DNA of 64,000 nucleotides from Oscarella lobularis (taxonomy: Eukaryota > Porifera > Homoscleromorpha > Homosclerophorida > Oscarellidae): contig NC_089189.1 of assembly GCF_947507565.1 (NCBI RefSeq), positions 1,240,001-1,304,000 on the forward strand, read 5' to 3'. Of this stretch, positions 11,183-23,089 are shown piece by piece. The stretch's first letter is position 1, and each line of letters opens with the position of its first letter. The notes under the pieces were generated by a model that was not told where the DNA came from, did no database searches, and saw only the letters and a list, made by a program, of their open reading frames with translations. The position numbers were made by a program, and so were the translations under genes.

Positions 11183-11966
11183 TTTCTCCCTGAAGGAGCA
11201 CGTCAACGCTCTACTTGAACCCTTCGTTCAGAGTAAGAATTATTATGATGATGATGATGACGATTCTTTTATTGCTATTATTATAGAGACTCCTTTTCTG
11301 CCCGATCCGAGTACGGTTCTTCTGATCGACATGCACGCTCAAGTCAAACCACTGAAGGAGGGCGAGTACATACGAGATCTGAGCGGAAAGGGAAATAACG
11401 CCCAGATCGTCGGCTCGCCGATTTTCAATTCCAAAGACGCGGGATGCATGAATTCGATTCAATTCGACGAACCCGACAAACTCATTGTAGCTAGCTCGCC
11501 GTCCCTCTGCATCAGAGAGCAGATCACAATCGAAGCGTGGATACAAACGGATACAGACATGGGTTATCTGCTGCTCAAAAGGGGCTCGTACGGGTTTCCT
11601 AAATTTCTTGAAAATCACGTCGTATTTTCGTATCTCCACGGTAGACAAGGTTATCCCGATTTTGTACTGGAGCAGCCAAAGGCAACTGACGGGGACTGGC
11701 ACTATTTTGCCATGACGTACGACGGAGAAGTCCTTCGATATTATCTTGACGGCGAATTGTCGAAAGAGTTGGCTAGAGTCGGTACAATTCGAGATGTTTC
11801 CGGTTCCATCATCATCGGACACTCCGAAGGATGGCGCAAAAAGGGCAGAGCGCATTTCGCTGGAAAATTCTCGGCTCTGCGCGTGTCGAATCGCGCTCGC
11901 TCTCACGACGAGATTCGCCACTCTGCCAATGTCGGAAAAGCTCTCCTTCACGGATGCAAATGGTAG
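11183..11966 (+). CDS. LamG/concanavalin A-like jellyroll protein, copy 1 (5' exon lost)
   Basis: The exon 11287-11966 encodes one complete LamG_3-type jellyroll: RDLSGKGNNAQI, TIEAWIQT, GDWHYFAMTYDG, RYYLDGEL, IIIGHSEGW and FSALRVSNRARSHDEI, in the family's usual order. Such domains bind carbohydrate or protein outside cells. A preceding mini-exon (FSLKEHVNALLEPF, 11183-11232) joins in phase through GTAAGA..TATAG. The signal-peptide exon present in copy 2 is missing: homology to copy 2 stops at 11183. Translation could begin at the Met at 11331, giving a protein of about 211 residues with no export signal. The jellyroll frame itself is unbroken. Confidence 0.65.
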
Positions 11967-12099
11967 AAGGCAACGAGAAGTGGGCGTGAACTCATATGAG
12001 CATACTTTGTCCGTGTTATGTGTCGTGCAGTAGAGTTTTCTGTCTTAGTCTACTTTGTCTCTGAAGAATTAGAAAGCAAACAAGAACCCTGTCTGCAAA

Positions 12100-12522
12100 C
12101 TACCGAATCCTTTCTACGACTTTCAGCAAGAAAATTAATAGTGCAATGGTCCAAATTTGATGTACAGTAGGGCGTCAGAGGCTCAGTCCGCCACCTTCAC
12201 GAAAGACCCTCTTTGGAACATACAGTGAAGGCGAATCTAAGGTCGTACAAATCGAATCGATTTGCCCCTTGCGTAGGCTGCAACTTATTTTTCTAGGTGC
12301 GACACGTGGTTGCAGAAGACCCGTCAGTGGTCATTAGATTTGCGGAACACTTACCGTGGTGGGGTAGTCGCTCCCATTACCCGTCCTTCCTCTGTTTAAT
12401 AAGCTAGTCTACTATCTACAGTAGGTGCTATAGCGGAAGTAACTGGTGTATCATACCCACGTTTGTCGTGACTTTGATTGCGTCATTAATTAGTTAGACA
12501 AATCGCCGCATGCACCCGAACA
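12100..12522. other. LamG 3' flank, duplicated at 7655-8130
   Basis: No gene on the plus strand. On the minus strand a GTAAGT donor near 12345 follows a short open segment, and the same segment is attached to the truncated kinase copy. It may be a relic exon of another gene. Confidence 0.45.
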
Positions 12523-14099
12523 ATGGCTGCCTATGAAACTGCCGCTGTCGCCACCGATCAAGCCATGGCCTCTAAGATAGGAGCGCACGTCCTTCGCGAA
12601 ATGAACGGCACGGCAGCCGACGCCGCCGTCGCCGTCGCTCTCTCGCTCGGCGTAATCAATTTCCAATCGTCCGGACTCGGCGGCGGCGGATTCCTCGTCT
12701 ACTACGACAACTCCGCCAAAGAATCGACGGCAATCAATTTCAGAGAAAAAGCCCCATCGGGCGCCTACGATTCAATGTACGACGACGTCGCCGAGAGACC
12801 AGCTCTTCTCGTGGGCGTGCCGGGCGAGCTCAAGGGTCCTGGAAAAAATACGGACGAGTCGAATGGAAGGAACTGTTCGACTTGGCCGCGAACGTCGCCG
12901 AGACGGGATTCCCCGTCACCAATTGGACCGAACGCGCTCTAGGCCTGAAAAAGGAGGACCAGTTCACCGACGAACTGGAAACGTTTCTGAAGCCAAACGA
13001 GAAGCGATTCATAGCGGAAAACGATTGGTTTTCAGCGCCGCGGCTAGGCGCGACGCTGCGCCGCATCGGCGCGCACGGCAACAGCGACATCTTCTACAAA
13101 GGCAAAATGGCACGCGACATGGTCGAAGAGCTGAACGCGGCCGGCGGCGTTTTCGCCTACGACGACTTCGCCGCGTGCGACGTCGAAGAGACGGCGACCA
13201 TTAAAACGCACTTCATGGATATGACCGTGTGCGGCGCCCCGCCCCCGTGCAGCACGCAATACCTCCTAAACATTCTATCGACGATAGGAGAGGAAGCGAC
13301 TAGTTTCGACGCCGACACGCGTCACTATGTCGGCGTCACTACATCGCCGAAGCGTTCAAGTTCGCCTTCGCGGCGAGAATGCGATTCGGCGACGCCCCGG
13401 AGGCGAAGGCGCTGTCGAACGCCTCCTGACGTCACTCGAAGCCCAATGAGTCAAAGCGAAAATCGACAAAACGACCACGCATGCGCCCGACTACTACGAC
13501 GCCTTCTACGCGCTCTCGAACGACGACGGAACGACCCACTTCTCTATCGTCGACTCGCACGGAAACGCCGTCGCCTTGACGACGACAATCGAGAGTTATT
13601 TCGGAAGTCGAATCTATTCGGAATCGCTCGGCTTTCTCTACAATTCGACCGTCGTCAATTACGCGCGTCCGGACAAGTACAATCCCGTACACAATCTCGC
13701 GCCAAATCCGATTAATTACGTACGACCCGGAAAGCGATCTCAGTCAACGACGTCACCGCTCGTTTGTATCGATCAAAAAGGCGACGTCGTCGCCGTCGTC
13801 GGCGCGTCGGGCTCTCATATGATCATAACTAGTGTCGTTTTGACGCTCGTCAAATATTTCGCGTTCGGCTATTCGCTCGCGGACGCCGTTCGCGAACCGC
13901 GCTTTCATCATCAACTCGTTCCTAACTACGTTTGCGTTCAAGAGGATTTTCCCGACGAGTGGAGGCGCGATTTCGAGAGGCGCGGACACGTCGTCGAGTG
14001 CGTGCCGCGTCGCTTGGCTGCCGTTCAGGCGATTGTGAAAACGGGAAATTCGTCGCCGTGTGCGATTATAGAAAGAAGGGCGAACCGGACGGGTTTTAG
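12523..14099 (+). pseudogene. Gamma-glutamyltranspeptidase, copy 1, frame disrupted
   Basis: Recognisable from end to end: the N-terminal core (AVATDQAMASKIG, NGTAADAAVAVALSLGV, SGLGGGGFLVYYD, GVPGEL), the middle (TGFPVTNWTERA, GVFAYDDF, CGAPPPCSTQYLLN), then the autoprocessing site GTTHFSIVDSHGNAVALTTTI with the nucleophile Thr, YFGSR and GRRLAAVQAIV-like C-terminus. GGT cleaves gamma-glutamyl bonds of glutathione at the cell surface. The frame breaks after GVPGELKG (about 12838), near 13335, near 13430 (with an in-frame stop about 13446) and by two extra bases at 14040; copy 2 keeps the last frame open to a stop equivalent to 14099. No membrane anchor precedes the first Met, so an upstream exon may be missing. 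Some shifts could be assembly errors. Confidence 0.78.
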
Positions 14100-14954
14100 G
14101 AAAGGGCGGCACGTGACTTTGACGGAATGGATGCATGTTCTTTGTGTGTCGGAAACGCGCGCGCGGGGGTGGGTCCTAACGAGGGGCCTCACTTAGAAAG
14201 GATCGCTTACGCTTTCGAGATATCGAATACAGGTCACGACAACGTCTGGAAACATCCGGAAAAGAGATTCGGTACCGTAGAAAGCGAGATGAGAGGCGTG
14301 TTCGACTCCTTCGATGGCCCTAGCTGGCCGGAGGCAAAACTGTACACCGTACACCTACGTAGGTACACGCTCTCAATTCACCTGTTCGTCTTTCTTCGTA
14401 CCTACGCGGAAACCTCCGATCGAGAAGGAGAATGTCACGTGACAGCCCTCCTCTCCTTATATGGTCACTTTCCTTTGGTCGTAATAGGCCCTTCCTAAAT
14501 TGACATATCGTCCAATCTCGCGGATAAATATAGCGCTATGAGACTATAGCGGTAGACGATCCTTATCAGCGCGGTTATGCTCAACGAACCTTCGACCGGA
14601 CCGTTTATGACCATTTGGCTCAAACACTCTAGTATCCTGCAAATAGATAATAGAGGAACTCCTGGTGATCGGTGACAAAACGCAGAGATAGCAAATCGAC
14701 CTAGCACTCACCCAAAGCACCCTCTCTCGAACTTACTGCATGAGTCATCGCTTCAAGTTGTGTTGCTCTTGTGTTGCACAGGAGTAGACAATGTCTCGGC
14801 TCCTGGACACCTCGAAGAAACATCTCAATCAATACGAGGGTGTTCAGTGTACATTGTTCCTATATAGAAACTTCCAATTGTATACTCAGTGTCGCAATCG
14901 ACGTAGCTCCAGCTGGAACATTATTAATTAAATTAATCTAGCGCATTGGCTAGG
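14100..14954. other. GGT downstream flank, duplicated at 16816-17330
   Basis: No gene supported. The block beginning GTGGGTCCTAACGAGGGGCC recurs at about 16930, and the CCAATCTCGCGG motif recurs at 14513, 17310 and 17411. A 12-bp perfect palindrome ACCTACGTAGGT sits near 14351. Confidence 0.5.
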
Positions 14955-14963
14955 CTATAAGGC
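14955..14963 (+). promoter_or_regulatory. TATA-like element of LamG copy 2
   Basis: CTATAAGGC lies 57 bp before the ATG at 15020, and the leader between them resembles that of the gene at 6513. Confidence 0.4.
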
Positions 14964-15019
14964 TCAGTCCAAAGCACAAACCCATCACTTGAACCGTTCA
15001 CACGAAGCTGGCAACAACA

Positions 15020-16016
15020 ATGAAAAGATCGCTGTGGATTCAAGTTGCTTTCGTCTATTTTGCTGCCACCGCAGCTGCTCCGGTCGAAGACGACAAATCT
15101 GGACCATCCGCTTCGGTTGAGTAACAGAGTCGACTATGACTATAGCTCCGAATTGATTTTATCACATGCAGGAAGTCGGCGACGCCCTCGTTAAATATTT
15201 CTCCCTGAAGGAGCACGTCAACGCTCTACTTGAACCCTTCGCTCAGAGTAAGAATTATTTTTTGAACGATCGAAGACGTAGCGTACTTCTTACGAACCTG
15301 GGACGACAGGCCAATTAATAACTACATATCTTATAAGGACTCCTTTTCTGCCCGATCCGAGTACGGTTCTTCTGATCGACATGTACGCTCAAACTAGAAA
15401 GCTGAAAGCGGGCGAGTTTATACGAGATCTGAGCGGAAAGGGAAATCACGCCAAGATCGTCGGCTCGCCGATTTTCAATTCCAAAGACGCGGGATGCATG
15501 AATTCGATACAATTCGACAAACCCGACAAACTCTATGCAGCTAACTCGGCGTCCCTCCGCATCACATGGCAGATCACAATCGAAGCGTGGGTGCAAACGA
15601 CTACAGACATGGGCTATCTGCTGCTCAAAGGGGGCTCTTACGGGTTCCCCAAATTTCTTGCAAATCACGTCGTATTTTCGTATCTCAACGGCAAACAAGG
15701 TTATCCCAATTTTTCACTGGAGCAGCCAAAGGCAACTGACGGGGACTGGCACTATTTTGCCATGACGTACGACGGAAAAACCCTTCGATATTACCTTGAC
15801 GGCGAATTGTAGAAAGAGTTGGCTAGAGTCGGTACCATTCAAACTACGGCCAATCGCATTATCATCGGACACTCCGAAGGATGGCACAATAATGGCAAAA
15901 CGAATTTCGCTGGAAAATTCTCGGCTCTGCGCGTGTCGAATCGCGCTCGCTCTCACGACGAGATTCGCCACTCTGCCAATGTCGGAAAAGCTCTCCTTCA
16001 CGGATGCAAATGGTAG
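15020..16016 (+). pseudogene. LamG jellyroll protein, copy 2, with nonsense mutation
   Basis: This copy keeps the signal-peptide exon (15020-15115, MKRSLWIQVAFVYFAATAAA) and the second exon (from about 15174, EVGDALVKYFSLKEHVNALL), joined in phase 0. The jellyroll exon (about 15340-16016) is close to copy 1, but a TAG interrupts RYYLDGEL at 15811, where copy 1 has TCG. The acceptor before TPFLPDP has changed from TATAGAG to TATAAGG, which shifts the predicted junction by one base. Downstream, GHSEGW and VSNRARSHDEI remain readable. It shows what the intact gene looked like: a secreted single-jellyroll protein of about 270 residues. Confidence 0.75.
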
Positions 16017-16224
16017 ATCTAAGGCAACGAGAAGTGGGCGTGGACTCGTATGAGCATACTTTGTCCGTGATTTGTGTCGTGTAGTCGCGTTTTTCTGTTG
16101 TTGTCTAGTCTGTCTCTGAAGAATAAGAAAGCAAACACCTGTCTACGAACTACCGAATCATTTTTCACTGTAGGCAGAAAAACTAATGTCATGGTAATCA
16201 GAGGCTCGAACTGATTTGCTATCT

Positions 16225-16815
16225 CAAAGCGAAAATCGACAAAACGACCACGCATGCGCCCGACTACTACGACGCTTTCTACGCGCTCTCGAACGACGAC
16301 GGAACGACCCACTTCTCTATCGTCGACTCGCACGGCAACGCCGTCGCCTTGACGACGACAATCGAGAATCATTTCGGAAGTCGAATCTCTTCGGAATCGC
16401 TCGGCTTTCTCTACAATTTGACCGTCGTCAATTTCTCGCGTCCGGACAAGTACGATCCCGTATACGATCTCGCGCCAAATCCGATTAACTACGTACACCC
16501 GACGTCAAGGCTCGTTTTTATCGATCGAAAAGGCGACGTCGTCGCCGTCGTCGGCGCGTCGGGCTCGTCAAATATTTCGCGTTTCGCTATTCGCTCGCGG
16601 ACGCCGAACCGCGCTTTCATCATCAACTCGTTCCTAACTACGTTTGCCAGTGCGTTCAAGAGGATTTTCCCGACGAGTGGAGGCGCGATTTCGAGAGGCG
16701 CGGGCACGTCGTCGAGTGCGCGCCGCGTCGCTTGGCCGCCGTTCAGGCGATTGTGAACGGGAAATTCGTCGCCGTGTGCGATTGTAGGAAGAAAGGCGTA
16801 CCGGACGGGTTTTAG
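16225..16815 (+). pseudogene. Gamma-glutamyltranspeptidase, copy 2, 3' fragment
   Basis: Begins within the GGT small-subunit region (KAKIDKTTTHAPDYYDAF), includes the autoprocessing site GTTHFSIVDSHGNAV and reaches the C-terminus ending in CRKKGVPDGF and a stop. The N-terminal two thirds present in copy 1 are absent. After VVGASGS there are deletions relative to copy 1 (the HMIITSVVLTLVKYF region), shifting frame. It follows LamG copy 2 directly, in the same order as copy 1. Confidence 0.78.
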
Positions 16816-17894
16816 AAAGGAGATAGATGCGCGGCACGTGACTTTGATAGAACGGTTGCATCATAGATATTAGGTTTCATCAGGTTGCATGTTCGTTTGT
16901 GTCGGAAGTCGGAAACTGCGCGCGCGAGAGTACGTGGGTCCTAACGAGGGGCCCCAGAACGAAGCGACTGCTTACGCTATCCAGCGATCGAATACAGAAG
17001 ATGGTCAGGTCACGACAACGTCTGAAAACATCCGGAAAAGGAATTCGGTACCGTAGAAAGCGAGATGAGAGACGCGTTCGACTCTTTTCTGGAGGCCTAG
17101 CCGGAGGCAAAACTCTACTCTCTCAATTCACCTGTTCGACTTTGAATCCTCTCACACCGATCGAGAAGGAGAGTGTCACGTAACGTATTTGATGACGCAC
17201 GAGGGGCGTGGCGTAAACATAAGCACGCGACGGCTACAGGGGGCCCCATTCGCGCCTTCGCTGCACGAGCTTCGCTTCCTAATAAACACTTCCTAAAATG
17301 ACATACCGTCCAATCTCACGGCAGAATCTCGCCGGGAGGGGGGGTATTGCCCTCTTTTGGTCTTAATTTAATACAGTAGACACTTCCTAACTTGACCACA
17401 TCCATCCAATCTCGCGGATAAGTATAGAGAAGTCAATATATCCTCAACGGCAGACGATCCTTATGGCATTCGGAAGTCCCGCTGTTCGATGACAGAAAGC
17501 AGAGATAGTAGATCGACTCGACCCATACGCTAGCAGTCACCCAAATTAAGCGCGAGTCCCTCACTCGAACTCGAACCTTATAACCGCGGCGCGGTGCATG
17601 CGTGTCAAGACGAAATGACCACCAGATCGGACCCGGACCATGACTGGCTCTGCATGGGGGATTGATTTTGTGACATGCAGGAAGTCGGCGAACAAATATT
17701 TTTCCCCTCAGCCAGATGTCCTTCATGACTATTTCGGGTAGGATAGGATACTAAGCCTTTCCGCAGCACCGACAATTGAGGTTTCTGGTAACAGGGATCG
17801 ATGCGTGCAGGCCCTCCCAAGGGAGATAAAAGCCAGATGCAGGCAGCGTCTATCTCAAATACGCCCAGCGGTCAATGCCCTTCCGAGTAGACCA
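16816..17894. other. GGT flank copy, LamG relic and 5' flank of the first Kelch-TKL receptor
   Basis: 16900-17330 repeats 14140-14520. At 17655-17720 the sequence GACATGCAGGAAGTCGGCGA followed by an AAATATTT-containing stretch is a decayed copy of the LamG intron 1/exon 2 boundary (compare 15168-15205). No other gene is seen before the receptor start at 17895. Confidence 0.55.
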
Positions 17895-20800
17895 ATGCAT
17901 TCTCTCGTTTATCCGTTAGTGCTCTGGTCGGCCGTTTTCTGTGGCATTCGTGGAGAAACGACAAACAGCGATCAGTGGCAAACGACGTTTGGAAAATTCT
18001 CACCCTGGAACCTAAATCAGCCTCAGGCAAAATTTCTTTACACCAATCTATACGACAACACCCTACCTCGACACACGTCGACTTACAAACGAAACGCGAC
18101 GTCGTCGCAAGCCAAAACTCGCCTTCTGTTCGTCGACTTGCATGGCGTTTCGTGGAGTTACTGCCCAAGGACAGCTTCGTGGACAAGGCTTCCCGGAGAC
18201 GAACGTTCGTTGAAACACTTCGACCAATTGTACGGAAACTCGTTTACCAGTCTTTGCGAAACTCGAATTATTGCTTTTGCTGGAACTCGCGTTAGGGAGT
18301 GGGGTGGATCCTACGAAGCGTGGTTGTTCAACGGCCCCAACGAAGAGTGGACTCATCTAACGTTCACGACAGAAGTTCCTCCGGCTCGCCTTGGTCACAA
18401 GGCGTTCGCTCACAGCGGAAACGATAGCACGTGCCAGTGCAAAGAGTCACTATTTATCTATGGTGGCACATCGCCTGAAACACGCGACCTTCTACAGGAT
18501 TTCTGGAAGCTACAGTGCGTAGACGATAGAAATGAGCAAAACATGAAATATCGCTGGGTCAAAATAAACACCAATTTGGGGCCACTAGTTCGGTATCCAT
18601 CAAACCATCTACTTCCATTCTCAGTGAACAATACGCACATTTATTGGCTAACACTGAGCAACCAAAGCGTGTGGATTTTTGACGTAATCACAAAAGCTTG
18701 GTCTTCTGCAGATATTGAATTTTCTTGTCCATCCTACAAAGCAATTTTACAGTTCGAAAAATTAGAGACAGGCCCAGAGTCAGAGGAAACAGTTTACTTG
18801 AAAGAAAATAAGCTTCTTCTGTTCAAAATAAGCAGCACGGGGCTAGGATTGTTTGACGTAAATCAAAATCAATTTCAATGCATCAGCTTATTTGAGTCTT
18901 CAGACTTCAATAGCATCTACATGTATCTTACGGTAATAAAAAATAAATTACTATTTCTAAAGTTTCAAGATAGCATTATAAGAGCATTGGAAATTAATTT
19001 GAAAGATTTCCTTCAGGTGTTTAAGAAAACCAATGAATCACAGTCAAGACATGAAATCAGAAGCACTGCATTCGTAGACAGGAGTCCTCTACTAATGTGG
19101 AACGCCAGGTTGGTCAGTATCAGCGACAATCTTTGGTATCTAATGCAAGAAAATCAAAAAAAGTTAGAAATGTGGCGATTTGAACTAGATTCGCTAATGT
19201 GGACGTTGTACGATCCCGATCAGATGCCAGGAATAAATCAGGGAATGATTGACATTACCGAAAACCCCATTTGCCGCATCCCTATATATAGTATCATCGG
19301 CCCCCCTAAAAAATGTTATCGCGCGGCATCGTTCGAAGCAGCGTATTCAGTGACAAAAACTAAAGACGTGGCTTTCTTCGGCAGTAGTCACGGATTTCAT
19401 GAAAAGGGCCGTGACGATCTTTGGATCTATAGAGTGAAACGAAGACAATGGACAAGAGTTGTCCCTGACGGATTCGCTCCACAAAAACTATCTTCGTACG
19501 CAACGATGGCTTCGATGAGCAACGGATCGCTGCTCCTATTCGGTGGCATAGACGGAAGAAACAGCTCCCTGTGGATGGCAACGATCAATTATGAACGAAA
19601 GAATGCAACTTGGAAAAGACTTTGCTGCGACGGTAGCAAGCAGATGCCACAGCCGACGAATCGACTGCAACAATGGTCGAGCGCATTCTGGAATAACTCC
19701 TTGTTTGTGTACTTTGGTCATAAGATAAACGAGTGGAACCTCTTAAGAATGGGTGACACGTTGTACCAGTTATTTGCCCCTACGGATTTGTCTTGCAATT
19801 GGAATATGTATCATACCAATATTGGCAGCGGCAATCTAACGTGGCAGATAAAGGAAATGCCGCCGAGAAATACATGCGGGTGGTCGAGTCAGGCGTACGG
19901 CCGCTTTGCTTTTACAGAAGACAATTATTACTATCTTGTGGCAGACCTAAGCAAAGCAACATGGAAAGATAAAATCGTGAGGCCGCTCCCGGAACGTTTG
20001 CGTAATCTAATAGTCGCCAGCGACAACAAACTATTTACAGTCGGAACAACGACGCTACAAAGTGGAAACAGATCTGCAATTATAAGCATAAGAAGCATCG
20101 AACTTGAAAAGTGCAAACCAGGAATGTATAGTCCTCAATATAGTTTCTATGAGTGTCGCTCCTGTCCAAAGGGACAGTATAGCGATAAATACGGAGCGGT
20201 CAACTGCACCTATTGTCCAAATGGTTTTGTAACCACGTCAACGGGCTCAATATCAATAAAAAATTGCACGTGTGCCCCCAAGTCTTGCGTTCACGGAACA
20301 TGCATCGTTCAAACCGACTACACGACAATCTGCGTTTGCAACGCCGGATTCACGGGCAAAGGGTGCGAAACACCGACTATGTATCTCATCGGCATTGGAA
20401 CAGTAGTCGGACTTCTACTCGTCTTCATGTTCTACTACTGCCTGAAGCGTGTGAAAAGGCATAAGAAAGTGGCCCAGTACACGAGAATCGAATTGGAGAT
20501 GGCCGAGCAAACAGTAGAACAGTTGTCAAGCATTTGGTCGGTCAACTCTGACGAAGTCAAGTTCGAGCGTGTGATTGGACAAGGAGCGTTTGGTGACGTG
20601 TGGACCGCTCAATATCGCGATCAAACCGTTGCCGTAAAAATTCTCAAAATAAAAGCGGAAGACTGCACCGACGAACAACTAGAAGAATTCAAAGACGAAA
20701 GCGATTTGCTTCGGTCGATTTTTCACGCAAACATCGTTCGCTTCATCGGCACCGGAAAGACGGATGAAAATAAGCCGTTTATCGTTTTGGAATACATGGA

Positions 20801-21395
20801 GAGGGGATCAGTGCGAAACGAGTTGGACAGCAAATACGCCCATCAGCAAATGGAAGTCTCTCTTAAAGTGAGATACGCCCTGGATGCGGCAAAGGGAATG
20901 CGTCATCTTCACAAAATCAATCGCATGCATCGCGATCTCAAGTGCGACAACCTTCTCATCAACGACAAAGGAACGGTCAAAGTCGCCGATTTGGGTTGCA
21001 CGAAAATTGCACCGAAGATCAGCGACGATGACGATAGCGAGGCTCGTGGATCGCGCGCCGTGGGCACAGCACTGTTTAGAGCTCCCGAAATAATTCGCGG
21101 CGAAGCGTACAACATCGCCGTCGACGTTTACAGCTACGGGATAACATTGTGGGAAATCATGACGGCGAAGTACCCCTATGTCGAAAAATTTGAGCAAAAG
21201 CTAACGGTGACCGACATTTTGGATCTAGTGGTCAACACTGGCGTGCGACCTGAAATTCCCGTTCATTGCACGGAGGATTTGACAAAACTCGCCATATCAT
21301 GCTGGAATGAGAATCCGCTTGAACGACCAACTTTCGAAAAGATCGTTCCGACGCTGGAAGGAATCTGGCTGTCACAAGTCAAAAACGACAAATAA
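17895..21395 (+). CDS. Kelch-EGF transmembrane receptor with TKL kinase domain, copy 1
   Basis: One uninterrupted frame of 1,166 codons. I start at the Met at 17895 because it opens a signal peptide (MHSLVYPLVLWSAVFCG); the frame extends 30 codons upstream without an ATG. The ectodomain has Kelch-type blades (IAFAGTRVREW, LFIYGGTSPET, VAFFGSSHGF, LLLFGGIDGR), then a Cys-rich segment (CRSCPKGQYSDKYGAVNC) and an EGF module (CAPKSCVHGTC, CVCNAGFTGKGC). A TM helix follows near residues 829-851 with a basic stop-transfer (KRVKRHKK). The kinase spans about 888-1160: GQGAFGDVW, VAVK, HRDLKCDN, then DLG in place of DFG, APEIIRG, DVYSYGITLWEIM. HRDLK points to TKL/serine-threonine type. Kelch plus EGF recalls Attractin/MEGF8 ectodomains. 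Absence of introns is unusual here. Confidence 0.9.
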   Translation: MHSLVYPLVLWSAVFCGIRGETTNSDQWQTTFGKFSPWNLNQPQAKFLYTNLYDNTLPRHTSTYKRNATSSQAKTRLLFVDLHGVSWSYCPRTASWTRLPGDERSLKHFDQLYGNSFTSLCETRIIAFAGTRVREWGGSYEAWLFNGPNEEWTHLTFTTEVPPARLGHKAFAHSGNDSTCQCKESLFIYGGTSPETRDLLQDFWKLQCVDDRNEQNMKYRWVKINTNLGPLVRYPSNHLLPFSVNNTHIYWLTLSNQSVWIFDVITKAWSSADIEFSCPSYKAILQFEKLETGPESEETVYLKENKLLLFKISSTGLGLFDVNQNQFQCISLFESSDFNSIYMYLTVIKNKLLFLKFQDSIIRALEINLKDFLQVFKKTNESQSRHEIRSTAFVDRSPLLMWNARLVSISDNLWYLMQENQKKLEMWRFELDSLMWTLYDPDQMPGINQGMIDITENPICRIPIYSIIGPPKKCYRAASFEAAYSVTKTKDVAFFGSSHGFHEKGRDDLWIYRVKRRQWTRVVPDGFAPQKLSSYATMASMSNGSLLLFGGIDGRNSSLWMATINYERKNATWKRLCCDGSKQMPQPTNRLQQWSSAFWNNSLFVYFGHKINEWNLLRMGDTLYQLFAPTDLSCNWNMYHTNIGSGNLTWQIKEMPPRNTCGWSSQAYGRFAFTEDNYYYLVADLSKATWKDKIVRPLPERLRNLIVASDNKLFTVGTTTLQSGNRSAIISIRSIELEKCKPGMYSPQYSFYECRSCPKGQYSDKYGAVNCTYCPNGFVTTSTGSISIKNCTCAPKSCVHGTCIVQTDYTTICVCNAGFTGKGCETPTMYLIGIGTVVGLLLVFMFYYCLKRVKRHKKVAQYTRIELEMAEQTVEQLSSIWSVNSDEVKFERVIGQGAFGDVWTAQYRDQTVAVKILKIKAEDCTDEQLEEFKDESDLLRSIFHANIVRFIGTGKTDENKPFIVLEYMERGSVRNELDSKYAHQQMEVSLKVRYALDAAKGMRHLHKINRMHRDLKCDNLLINDKGTVKVADLGCTKIAPKISDDDDSEARGSRAVGTALFRAPEIIRGEAYNIAVDVYSYGITLWEIMTAKYPYVEKFEQKLTVTDILDLVVNTGVRPEIPVHCTEDLTKLAISCWNENPLERPTFEKIVPTLEGIWLSQVKNDK

Positions 21396-23085
21396 CAAAA
21401 CCAAGTACGATTCCTATAGAACTGCGAGACAAATATAGCTGAAACTTGGTAGTGAGTTACATCTGTCTGTTCTGTCCGTATGTCAAATATCTTTTCGGTG
21501 CTGTTCCATTGCACTGATTTGACGGTAAAAACGATTTGCTATTGTGTTATGTCATCTGTTCGTTTAGTCCGTACGTCAGTCAATAGTCGGTTTGTCTATT
21601 TAAATATAAATAGACTTGAAATGCATTCAACTTTACGTTAATAGATTACCTGTTGCATTGAGAAAAGGTCCAAAGCCCGCGGCGCGGCCACTAGCTAAAG
21701 TCCAAGGCTAAGGAGCTAAACCTACTAATCTCCAGACCGTTCTACTAACTAGCAGCCGCCGACTAAACCCTAACGCGAGACAAGGACCCGTGCTACTACC
21801 GTAGTCATGCATCGAGCACACGGATACGTTCTCAACTACCTGCTCTAGGCCAGATATTGTTCCTTGTACACTCTCAGCATCATACATCGTACATAACGTA
21901 GGAGTGTTATGCATGCTATCCACTAAGCCCTCGCACCCGCCCCTAAATTACACTGTCAGAAATAAATCCCTTGTAGTGTTTAGATTCGGTCGGAAATCGG
22001 TCTACGCCCAAAACGCGGCCAGTGGCACAGCATTCAATCAATCTCTCTATGTACGATGCAGAGAGGCCCACCCACCTGTATGTACGCCTACACCAATGGG
22101 AGCCCCAAAGGAAGGAGACAAACCTTGTAATCCATCGTTTCTTCATTTAGTGACGAGTCAAACACATCCAGTCAAAACACAGCCATACGCATTTTGAAGT
22201 ACTGTAGTACGAGTGAGTGACGCAAACGCAGAGGAGTAACTAAGCGCGTCGCCGTGTGAATGGGTTTGAGGGCCCCCGAATAAAACCACGGTAGTCGCCG
22301 CGAGAAAAAGTCGTTTTGAATGGCGTAAGAGTAAGCGCAGAAGCGATCGACGCGGGATTGCTTACCAGGGAGCGGATGCGCGAATGTATGTGTCGATCAA
22401 ACCGACCGCGCCCCCTCGAAAAAAAGCGTCGGTACCTTCCGATGACGCTTGGCTATCTTCTGAGTCTGAGAAGCGGGGCGTCGACTCGTCAGAGAAGTAC
22501 AAACGTCTCATTTTTGTCGCACGTCGGGGGCTGACTCAGGTTCCTCAAAAGAGGCTCCTTTCGCTCGCTGCACCTCCTCAGTAGCAGAATGACCATCGAT
22601 ATGCCTAAGAAGATTACCGAGTAACAAAAAAGCCTTCGGTTCTACACGCAGAGGGCATGAATTCGACTAACCAGGAGGTAAAAGTCCTTATTGACTTGCC
22701 GAGTCCAAACTCGGATGATGCCTAGTCCAGCGGACCGGTTACACGCGCCTTTGCAGCACAGATTTTGCCCACACGGCACACGCCGCGTACGCCATGGACA
22801 CAAACGGATGTGGAATCTAGGCCTTCTGCTCAGACGATCAGTCTCACGGAGGAACGGGAGGCTGCTAACTGTTCTAAAAGAGAAGCAGGACTAAAACAGG
22901 TCACCCAAAAACGGTTCAGTTCTCACCCCGAGTCGATGTTCTGTGAAGTCACTGGCGATTCCATCTATAGCCTGATCATAGATGGCCTGATGTAGTATGG
23001 CACCCCGATTCGATCGGCCAAATAAAATCATGCCATGGTGCATGATGGCAATCATACTGCAGCTCCGCCCTGCCAGGCCCTCTCT
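21396..23085. other. Gene-poor spacer
   Basis: No gene supported. Open frames at 22316-22584 and 22691-22995 are short, arginine-rich or repetitive and unrecognised. A small inverted repeat CCATCTAT..ATAGATGG is present near 22962-22985. Confidence 0.5.
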
Positions 23086-23089
23086 AATT

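Noticed and set aside
12863-13204. Arginine-rich open frame over the GGT gene
   Set aside because: Overlaps conserved GGT coding sequence in a different frame; composition is typical of an out-of-frame shadow.
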